A DNA stretch of 12,025 nt from Bacillota bacterium (lineage in GTDB: Bacteria; Bacillota_E; Symbiobacteriia; Symbiobacteriales; Symbiobacteriaceae). Position numbers and translations under genes: made by a program. This document shows, piece after piece, positions 6,532-12,025 of this stretch; position 1 is the first letter of the stretch, and each line of letters starts with the position of its first letter. The notes below the pieces were generated by a model that was not told the DNA's origin, ran no database searches, and saw nothing but the letters and a program-made list of their open reading frames with translations. The DNA lies in NCBI GenBank assembly GCA_003242675.1, contig QGVE01000084.1, positions 1 through 12,025 of the forward strand, given 5' to 3'.

Positions 6532-7250
6532 AGCACACGATTCTCCGGCCCCCGGCGGCGGAACTGGCAGCTCCGATCGCGGAAGTCCTGCGCCTGCTGG
6601 GCTACCGGGAGGGGCGCACCCGCCTGACTGAGCGCGACCTGGCCCTGGTGGAGCGGGGCCTCGCGCTGGCACGGGAGGCGGCAGCCCCAGCCGTGAGCCT
6701 GGCCTACTGCGCCGTGACCATCGAGGGGGACCACGTCCGGGCCGGGGTGCCGGGGGTCGGCTGGCGCTCCCGGAGCCTCGCCCGGCTGCTGGCCGGGGCC
6801 GACGCCGTCACGCTGGTGGCGGCCACCCTGGGCCCCGGCGTGGACGAGCTGATCCGGGACCTGTTTGCCCGGGAGGAGTACGCGCTGGCCACGATCGTGG
6901 ACGCAGCGGGGTCTGCGCTGGTGCAGGGGCTGACGGAGTGGGTGCGCCAGGCCCTTCTGCGGGGGCCGATCGCAGACCCGGACGCCGGCCCCGCGCAGGC
7001 CCGCGCCAAGCTCACGCCGCTGTACGGGCCCGGGTACGGCGACTGGCCGGTGGAGGAGCAGATCGCCCTGACGAGCCTGGCGTGCGGGGAGGCGATCGGC
7101 CTCCGCTGCACCCCCACCTGCTACCTGGTGCCGCAGAAGTCGCTGGTCGGGCTGATGGGCTGGCTGCCCCCCGCAGGGAGGGACTGGCCGCCGGTGGGCT
7201 GCACCCGCTGCACCTTGGCGGACTGCCCCTACCGGGTCCGGGGGCGGTGA
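6528..7250 (+). CDS. Free-standing MetH activation-domain protein; start codon unresolved
   Basis: About 240 residues resembling the AdoMet-dependent reactivation domain found at the C-terminus of long MetH (Met_synt_B12). In MetH that domain supplies SAM to remethylate oxidised cob(II)alamin. Marks are EVLRLLGYREG near the N-terminus, GPGYGDWPVEEQ, GLRCTPTCYLVPQKSLVGLMGW, and a C-terminal Cys motif CTRCTLADCPYR, typical of the free-standing Firmicute/Thermotoga form. Where E. coli MetH has RPAPGY, this protein has TPLYGPGY. The gene sits between metF and metH. No ATG, GTG or TTG lies in frame where homology starts. CTG at 6528, overlapping the metF stop (CTGA), is the nearest candidate; the first GTG, at 6648, would remove the conserved N-terminus. 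Noncanonical initiation, frameshifting from metF, or a sequence error could explain this. Confidence 0.8.
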   Translation: MKHTILRPPAAELAAPIAEVLRLLGYREGRTRLTERDLALVERGLALAREAAAPAVSLAYCAVTIEGDHVRAGVPGVGWRSRSLARLLAGADAVTLVAATLGPGVDELIRDLFAREEYALATIVDAAGSALVQGLTEWVRQALLRGPIADPDAGPAQARAKLTPLYGPGYGDWPVEEQIALTSLACGEAIGLRCTPTCYLVPQKSLVGLMGWLPPAGRDWPPVGCTRCTLADCPYRVRGR

Positions 7251-7284
7251 GGCCGGCACCGGCCGGAGCAAGGGAGGGGGAGCT

Positions 7285-7320
7285 GCGCGGCCGGCGCGGC
7301 GGTGACGGCGCCGGCCGCGC
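7285..7320 (+). other. 13-bp perfect hairpin just upstream of metH
   Basis: GCGCGGCCGGCGC at 7285-7297 and GCGCCGGCCGCGC at 7308-7320 flank a 10-base loop. The stem ends 27 bases before the metH ATG and leaves its ribosome binding site free. No T-run follows, so it is more likely an internal processing, stability or polarity element than a full terminator. Confidence 0.5.
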
Positions 7321-7347
7321 GCAGGAACGCCCCGGAGGAGGAGCAGG

Positions 7348-9972
7348 ATGACGGAGCTGGATCTACTCTTGGGCCGCGCGGTCCTGGTCTTCGACGGCGC
7401 GATGGGCACGATGCTCCAGGCCCGGGGGCTGGCGCCGGGGGCGTGCCCGGACGTGTGGAACCTGGAGCGGCCGGAGGAAGTGATCGCCGTGCACCGGGCG
7501 TACGTGGAGGCCGGGGCGCAGATCATCGAGACCAACACCTTTGGCAGCACGCCGCTCCGGCTCCGCCACTACGGCCTGCAGGACCGGTGCCGGGAGATCA
7601 CGGTCGCCGGGGTGCGCTGCGCCCGGGAGGCCGCCGCGGGCCGGGCCTGGGTCGCCGGCTCGATGGGGCCGCTGGGGGCGCTGGTGGAGCCTCTCGGGGA
7701 GCTCACCTTCGACGAGGCGTACGCGCAGTTCGCCGCCCAGGCCCGGGCGTTTGCCGAGGCGCAGCCGGACTTCATCATCATCGAGACCATCGCCGACCTG
7801 AACGAGCTGCGGGCGGCGATCCTGGCGTGCAAGGACCACGCCCCGGGGATCCGGATCATCGCCCAGATCACCCTCGACCCCAGCGGCCGCGCCTTCACCG
7901 GCACCGACCCCGAGACGGCGGCCCTGGTGCTGCAGTCGCTGGGGGCGGACGTGATCGGCCTGAACTGCTCGGTCGGCCCCGACGTGCTGGTGGACGCGGT
8001 CGCCCGCATGGCCCGGGTCGCCCGGGTGCCGATCTCGGTGCAGCCCAACGCCGGGCTGCCGGTGCTTCAGCCCGACGGCACGACCCGGTTCCCCATGGGG
8101 CCGGAGGAGTTCGCCGCGTACGGCCCGAAGCTGGTCGAGGCCGGAGCCGCGCTGGTGGGCGGCTGCTGCGGCACGACGCCGGAGCACATCCGGCGGCTCC
8201 GGGCGGCCGTGGAGGGGCTGAAGCCGAAGGGGCAGCCCGGTCCCCTCGCGAGCGCGCTGGGGCTCGCCTCCCGCACCCGGTCGCTCTTCTTCGTGGAGCA
8301 GAACCTGCCGGTGGTGATCGGCGAGCGCATCAACCCCACCGGAAGGAAGCTCCTGACGAAGGATATTCAGGAGGGGGTTTTCGCCCGCGTGCGGGCGGAG
8401 GCGAAGCGGCAGGTGGCCGCCGGGGCCGCGGTGCTGGACGTGAACGTGGGCGTGCCGCTGATCGACGAGCCGGCGGCGATGGCCGGAGCCGTGCGGGCGA
8501 TCCAGGACACGGTGGACGTGCCCCTCTGCCTCGACTCGCCCAACCCGGCGGCGCTGGAGGCCGGCCTGAAGGCCTGCGTGGGCAAGCCGCTCCTCAACTC
8601 CTTCAGCCTGGAGGAGGGGCGGGCCGAGGTCGTGCTGCCCCTGGCCAGGCGCTACGGCGCGGCGGTCCTGGGCCTGACCATCGACGAGAAGGGGATCCCC
8701 GGCTCGGCTGAGCAGCGGCTGGCGATCGCCCGCCGGCTGGTGGCCGCGGCCGAGGCCCACGGCATCCCGCGGCACGACGTGGTCATCGACCCCCTGGCGC
8801 TCACCGCCGGCGCCCAGCAGGCGGACGCGAAGGAGACGCTGAAGGCGATCCGCTGGATCACGGAGGAGCTCGGGGTGCTCACCTCCCTCGGGGTCTCCAA
8901 CATCTCCTTCGGCCTGCCGAACCGGCCGTTCCTCAACGCGGTCTACCTGGCCATGGCGGTGACCGAGGGGCTCGCCATGGCGATCCTGAACCCGCTCGAC
9001 GAGCGGATGATGGACACCGTCCGGGCCCTCCGGCTCTTCCTCAACCGGGACCGCGGGGCCGCGGTCTACATGCAGGTGGTGGGGCCGAAGCGGCTGGTGC
9101 ACACGGTCGAGGAGGCCCTGGAAATCGCCCGGAAGGCGGGGGCGCCCGGAGGCGATGCCCCGGCCGCGACCGGCGCGCGTGAGCCCGCGGCAGCCGGGGC
9201 GCCGGCGCCACGCACGAGCGGCGCATCCGCCGGGTCCGCGCCCGAAGGGACCGCACCCACCGAATCCGCCGCTTCCGGACCCGAAGGGACCGCACCGGCC
9301 GAGTCCGCCGACCCGCTCGGCCGGCGGCTCTACAACGCCATCCTCGAAGGCGACCGGGACGCCATCGTACCCCTGGTCGAGCAGGGGCTGGCCGAGGGCC
9401 GGGATCCGCTGGACATGCTGAACCGGCACCTCATCCCGGCGATCGAGGAGGTGGGCCGCCTCTTCGGCGAGGGGATCTACTTCCTGCCCCAGCTCATGCT
9501 GTCGGCCCAGGCGATGAAGAAGGCGTTCGCCCGGCTGAAGCCGGAGATCCAGAAGGCGAAGGTGGGCCAGACCGAGATCGGCACCGTCGTGCTGGCCACC
9601 GTGCAGGGCGACATCCACGACATCGGCAAGAACATCGTCGCGGTGCTCTTGGAGAACTACGGGTTCCGGGTGGTGGACCTGGGCCGCGACGTGAAGAACG
9701 AGGTCGTCCTGGAGGAGGCCCGGAGGGTGGGGGCCGACATGGTGGGCCTCTCCGCCCTGATGACCACCACCATGCCCCAGATGAAGCGGGTGATCGAGCT
9801 CTTCGCACGGGAGGGCTTTGACTGCCCCGTGATCATCGGCGGCGCGGCGACCACCCGCGCCTTTGCCGAGCAGATCGGCGCCCGCGGCCACGGGCGAGAC
9901 GCGCAGGAGGCCGTGGCGCTGGCCCTGGAGGTGCTCCGGGAGCGCCGGGGCGGGAAGCTGACCCGTGCGTAG
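7348..9972 (+). CDS. metH: Cobalamin-dependent methionine synthase lacking the activation domain
   Basis: An 874-residue enzyme transferring a methyl group from 5-methyl-THF through cob(I)alamin to homocysteine. The homocysteine domain (about 1-300) has zinc ligands C207 (GLNCS) and C273/C274 (GGCCGTTPEH). The pterin-binding domain (about 320-595) starts VIGERINPTGRKLL. A cobalamin cap (about 655-735) is followed by the cobalamin Rossmann domain with axial His757 in GDIHDIGKN. The protein ends right after this domain (GARGHGRDAQEAVALALEVL). E. coli MetH is about 1,227 residues; the missing part is the activation domain, which is encoded separately just upstream. An unusual Ala/Pro/Gly linker (about 598-655) joins the pterin and cobalamin parts. 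The ATG has GGAGGAGG about seven bases upstream. The gene is downstream of the SAM-I riboswitch. Confidence 0.96.
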   Translation: MTELDLLLGRAVLVFDGAMGTMLQARGLAPGACPDVWNLERPEEVIAVHRAYVEAGAQIIETNTFGSTPLRLRHYGLQDRCREITVAGVRCAREAAAGRAWVAGSMGPLGALVEPLGELTFDEAYAQFAAQARAFAEAQPDFIIIETIADLNELRAAILACKDHAPGIRIIAQITLDPSGRAFTGTDPETAALVLQSLGADVIGLNCSVGPDVLVDAVARMARVARVPISVQPNAGLPVLQPDGTTRFPMGPEEFAAYGPKLVEAGAALVGGCCGTTPEHIRRLRAAVEGLKPKGQPGPLASALGLASRTRSLFFVEQNLPVVIGERINPTGRKLLTKDIQEGVFARVRAEAKRQVAAGAAVLDVNVGVPLIDEPAAMAGAVRAIQDTVDVPLCLDSPNPAALEAGLKACVGKPLLNSFSLEEGRAEVVLPLARRYGAAVLGLTIDEKGIPGSAEQRLAIARRLVAAAEAHGIPRHDVVIDPLALTAGAQQADAKETLKAIRWITEELGVLTSLGVSNISFGLPNRPFLNAVYLAMAVTEGLAMAILNPLDERMMDTVRALRLFLNRDRGAAVYMQVVGPKRLVHTVEEALEIARKAGAPGGDAPAATGAREPAAAGAPAPRTSGASAGSAPEGTAPTESAASGPEGTAPAESADPLGRRLYNAILEGDRDAIVPLVEQGLAEGRDPLDMLNRHLIPAIEEVGRLFGEGIYFLPQLMLSAQAMKKAFARLKPEIQKAKVGQTEIGTVVLATVQGDIHDIGKNIVAVLLENYGFRVVDLGRDVKNEVVLEEARRVGADMVGLSALMTTTMPQMKRVIELFAREGFDCPVIIGGAATTRAFAEQIGARGHGRDAQEAVALALEVLRERRGGKLTRA
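9241..9296 (+). repeat. 39-base-period direct repeat in the MetH linker
   Basis: CCCGAAGGGACCGCACC (17 bases) occurs exactly at 9241-9257 and again at 9280-9296, 39 bases apart. This encodes two copies of PEGTAP followed by T/A-ESA, 13 residues apart, inside the disordered linker. In-frame spacing suggests linker growth by tandem duplication; copy number could vary between strains. Confidence 0.8.
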
Positions 9973-9993
9973 GCGGGAGAAAGGGGGCCTGGG

Positions 9994-11604
9994 ATGCAGT
10001 ACCGGGTGACGGCGGCGGGCCGTGTCTTCCTGGTGCCCGCGGGCATGCCCCTCGCGCAGGCCCTGAACCAGCAGGAGCCGTTCGTGGAAACGCCGTGCGG
10101 CGCCCGGGGGCAGTGCCGCAAGTGCCTGGTGCGGGTGCTGGGCGAGGCCCCCGCACCGACGCCGGCGGACCGGGAGCAGCTCACCCCGGCCGAGCTGGAG
10201 CAGGGCCTGCGGCTCGCGTGCCAGCTCCGGGTCGACCGGGATCTGACCGTGGCGGTGGTGCCCGCCGCGGCGCTCGACCCCCGCAAGGCGAGCCTGGGTC
10301 GCCTCACGGGGCCGGTGGAGGTGGACCCCTGGGCGCCGCTCCGCCCGTCGGGCCGGTCGCTGGGCCTTGCGCTGGACGTCGGCACCACGGGCATCGCCGG
10401 CGCCCTGCTGGACCTGCGGACGGGCGAGGAGCTGGCGGTGCACGCGGCCCTGAACCCGCAGGCGGCGTACGGCGCGGACGTGATGACCCGCCTCTCCTAC
10501 GCCATCCAGGGCGAGGCGCAGCAGGCGGAGCTCACCCGCGCCGTGCGGGAGGCGGCCGAGGCCCTGCTGGGCCGGCTGCTCCGCAAGGCCGGCGCCGAGC
10601 GGGGTGAGGTGGTGGCCGGCACGGTGGTGGGCAACACGGCCATGCACCACCTGTTCCTGGGGCTCCCCGTCGCGTCCCTGGCCGCGGCCCCGTACACGCC
10701 GGCGGTCACCGACGGCCGTTTGTGCGACATCCCGGGCTTTCCGCCGCTCTACGCCCTGCCCGTCGTCGCCGGCTTCGTCGGGGCGGATGCCGTGGCCGCG
10801 GCGCTGGCGGCCGAGCTGGACGAGGGCGACGAGACGGTCCTGCTGGTGGACGTGGGCACCAACGGCGAGGTGCTGCTCCGGCACGCGGGGCGGCTCTACG
10901 CCTGCTCGGCGCCCGCTGGCCCCGCGTTCGAGGGCGGGGAGATCAGCCAGGGGATGCGCGCCGGCCCCGGCGCCATCGAGGCCGTGCGGTTCGACGGCAC
11001 GGACCTGGCCGTGACGGTGATCCCGGGGCGCACGGCGGGCGGCGGGCTGCGCAGCGGGGGTCCCGCGGCGGCCCGGGGGATCTGCGGCTCCGGGCTGCTG
11101 GACGCGGCGGCCGCCCTCCTGGAGGCCGGGCTCATGGACCGGACCGGCCGGCTCAGGCCCGCGGGGCCTGCCGCGCACCGGCTGGTCGAGGCAGGCCAGG
11201 CGGTCGCCCTGGCCCCCGGGGTGCGGCTGACCCAGAAGGACCTCCGGGCCTTTCAGCTGGCCAAGGGGGCGATCCGGGCGGGGATCGAGGTCCTCCTGCG
11301 GGCGGCGGGGATCGGCGCCTCCGCCCTGGACCGGGTGCTGCTGGCGGGCGCCTTCGGCAACTACCTGCGCCGGGAGAGCGCCGTCGCCACCGGCCTCCTG
11401 CCTCCCGTGGATCCGGAGCGGATCCTGCCCATCGGCAACGCGGCGGCTGCCGGCGCCAAGCTGGCCCTGCTCTCCCGCCGGGCCCGGGAGCGGGCGGAGG
11501 CCCTGGCGCGCAGCGTCCAGTTTGTGGAGCTGGCCACCCACCCGGACTTCGAGGAGGTCTTCCTGGAGGCCCTGAACTACCCGCGGGCGGGGGCGGGCGC
11601 ATAG
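9994..11604 (+). CDS. Ferredoxin/ASKHA protein (RACo/DUF4445-like), putative reductive activator of the corrinoid enzyme
   Basis: A 536-residue protein. The N-terminal ferredoxin domain (about 1-95) has the plant-type [2Fe-2S] ligands C35, C41, C44 and C76 (CX5CX2C...C). A linker leads to an ASKHA ATPase-like part with LALDVGTTGIAG (125-136), GNTAMHHLFLG (213-223), VDVGTNGEV (285-293) and AGAFGNYL (451-458). This order matches RACo, the ATP-dependent activator of the corrinoid iron-sulfur protein of acetogens, and related RamA-like proteins. Here the only visible partner is MetH, 21 bases upstream in the same operon, so the inferred role is reduction of oxidised cob(II)alamin back to Co(I). 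The ATG has AAGGGGG about seven bases upstream. It could instead serve another corrinoid protein, but none is seen here. Confidence 0.88.
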   Translation: MQYRVTAAGRVFLVPAGMPLAQALNQQEPFVETPCGARGQCRKCLVRVLGEAPAPTPADREQLTPAELEQGLRLACQLRVDRDLTVAVVPAAALDPRKASLGRLTGPVEVDPWAPLRPSGRSLGLALDVGTTGIAGALLDLRTGEELAVHAALNPQAAYGADVMTRLSYAIQGEAQQAELTRAVREAAEALLGRLLRKAGAERGEVVAGTVVGNTAMHHLFLGLPVASLAAAPYTPAVTDGRLCDIPGFPPLYALPVVAGFVGADAVAAALAAELDEGDETVLLVDVGTNGEVLLRHAGRLYACSAPAGPAFEGGEISQGMRAGPGAIEAVRFDGTDLAVTVIPGRTAGGGLRSGGPAAARGICGSGLLDAAAALLEAGLMDRTGRLRPAGPAAHRLVEAGQAVALAPGVRLTQKDLRAFQLAKGAIRAGIEVLLRAAGIGASALDRVLLAGAFGNYLRRESAVATGLLPPVDPERILPIGNAAAAGAKLALLSRRARERAEALARSVQFVELATHPDFEEVFLEALNYPRAGAGA

Positions 11605-11645
11605 GGTCCCGCCTGCCGGCTCATACCAAGTCTGCAGCGGGATCC
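11604..11645 (+). terminator. Stem-loop after the methionine operon, possible weak terminator
   Basis: GGGTCCCGC at 11604-11612, starting on the last base of the TAG stop, pairs with GCGGGATCC at 11637-11645 with one G-U pair. TGC/GCA (11614-11616 with 11634-11636) adds three pairs past a bulged C. The loop is about 17 bases. No T-run follows, so read-through into the lipoprotein gene is possible. Confidence 0.4.
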
Positions 11646-11668
11646 TACCCGGCTTGGAGGGGTGCGAT

Positions 11669-12025
11669 TTGCGTGCATCACGGGTTCCGGCGGCCGTCCG
11701 GCGGCTCGCCGGACTGCTCGTCTTCGCCCTTCTGCTCCACCTCCTGACGGCTTGCGGCCGCGGCGTCCCGCGTGGTGCAGACCCGCCTCCGGAGGAGCCC
11801 CCTGGCCCCCAGGACCAGCCGGGGGACGGATCGGGTCCCGGGCCCGCCGAACCGCCCTCGGCCTTTCCGGAGTGGCTGGCCTACCTGACCCTGGAGGAGA
11901 AGCTCGGCCAGCTGTTCTGGGTGGGCCTGCCGGGCACCGAGCTGACCGCCGAGATCGAGGCGGCGGGGGGGGGGGGGAGGACCGGGGGCTCGGGCTCACT
12001 CCGCAGCAAGGCGGGCCGCCCGGGG
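11669..12025 (+). CDS. Lipoprotein, N-terminus of a GH3 beta-N-acetylhexosaminidase-like enzyme (partial)
   Basis: The frame opens at a TTG with GGAGGGG six bases upstream and runs off the right edge (119 codons). Residues 1-29 are a lipoprotein signal: RR, a hydrophobic core (LAGLLVFALLLHLL) and the lipobox LTAC with C29. A Pro/Gly/Asp-rich spacer (about 30-67) precedes FPEWLAYLTLEEKLGQLFWVGLPG, the typical start of GH3 enzymes such as NagZ, which release N-acetylglucosamine from cell-wall fragments. After EIEAA the sequence enters a 13-G run and becomes low-complexity. The expected PGGVILF-type strand is absent in all three frames, suggesting a frameshift or poor sequence at the edge. The lipoprotein call is firm; the enzyme call rests on about 25 residues. 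Confidence 0.7.
   Translation, partial: MRASRVPAAVRRLAGLLVFALLLHLLTACGRGVPRGADPPPEEPPGPQDQPGDGSGPGPAEPPSAFPEWLAYLTLEEKLGQLFWVGLPGTELTAEIEAAGGGGRTGGSGSLRSKAGRPG
11965..11977. repeat. 13-G homopolymer near the right edge
   Basis: Thirteen consecutive Gs (11965-11977) lie in the GH3-like coding region. Downstream sequence does not resume a recognisable GH3 pattern in any frame. It may be an assembly or read error at a contig end, or a slippage-prone tract. Confidence 0.85.

Noticed and set aside
2100..6672. Long minus-strand open frames (772 and 835 codons) opposite the GTPase, two-component pair and metF
   Set aside because: Same high-GC shadow effect. They overlap well-supported genes and the riboswitch, and their composition is unlike real proteins.
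7363..11541. A 1,392-codon open frame on the minus strand opposite metH and the RACo-like gene
   Set aside because: In very GC-rich genes the antisense frame that mirrors third positions rarely contains stops. The translation is Arg/His/Gly/Pro-rich with no domain, while the plus strand encodes two clear protein families.

Overview
This is a very GC-rich (roughly 70%) bacterial window. It combines a textbook SAM-I (S-box) riboswitch with an intrinsic terminator, a VanR/VanS-like two-component pair, strong AGGAGG-type ribosome binding sites, and TTG starts. That mix points to a high-GC member of the Firmicutes. Symbiobacterium or a close relative is my best guess, from memory of such genomes and not from any search. 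Codon usage and GC content look uniform, with no insertion sequence, tRNA, rRNA, CRISPR array or clear sign of transfer.

Layout. Positions 1-127 hold the tail of an unidentified gene, which converges on a minus-strand XRE-family regulator (174-869) across a perfect GC-rich hairpin. An AT-rich divergent promoter region (about 900-1128) separates the regulator from an aldo/keto reductase on the plus strand (1129-2097), which ends at a 14-bp hairpin. Next come a GTPase with a hydrophobic YcjF/DUF697-like C-terminus (2223-3437) and a VanR/VanS-like response regulator and histidine kinase (3504-4205, 4195-5358) that overlap.

The main feature is the methionine region at about 5375-11645. A strong promoter drives a SAM-I riboswitch and terminator, followed by metF (methylenetetrahydrofolate reductase), a free-standing MetH activation-domain protein, metH without its own activation domain, and a ferredoxin/ASKHA (RACo-like, DUF4445-type) protein that resembles corrinoid-protein reactivators. 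Read together, the operon makes 5-methyl-THF, uses it to methylate homocysteine on cobalamin, and supplies two separate proteins that could rescue oxidised cob(II)alamin, all switched off when SAM is plentiful.

The last ~360 bases start a lipoprotein that looks like a GH3 beta-N-acetylhexosaminidase (NagZ-like). Its 3' part is doubtful because of a 13-G run and an unrecognisable sequence up to the window edge.

Most notable: the split MetH with two putative activators under one SAM riboswitch; the activation-domain gene with no ATG/GTG/TTG start where the protein should begin, overlapping the metF stop codon; and the long Ala/Pro/Gly linker inside MetH.
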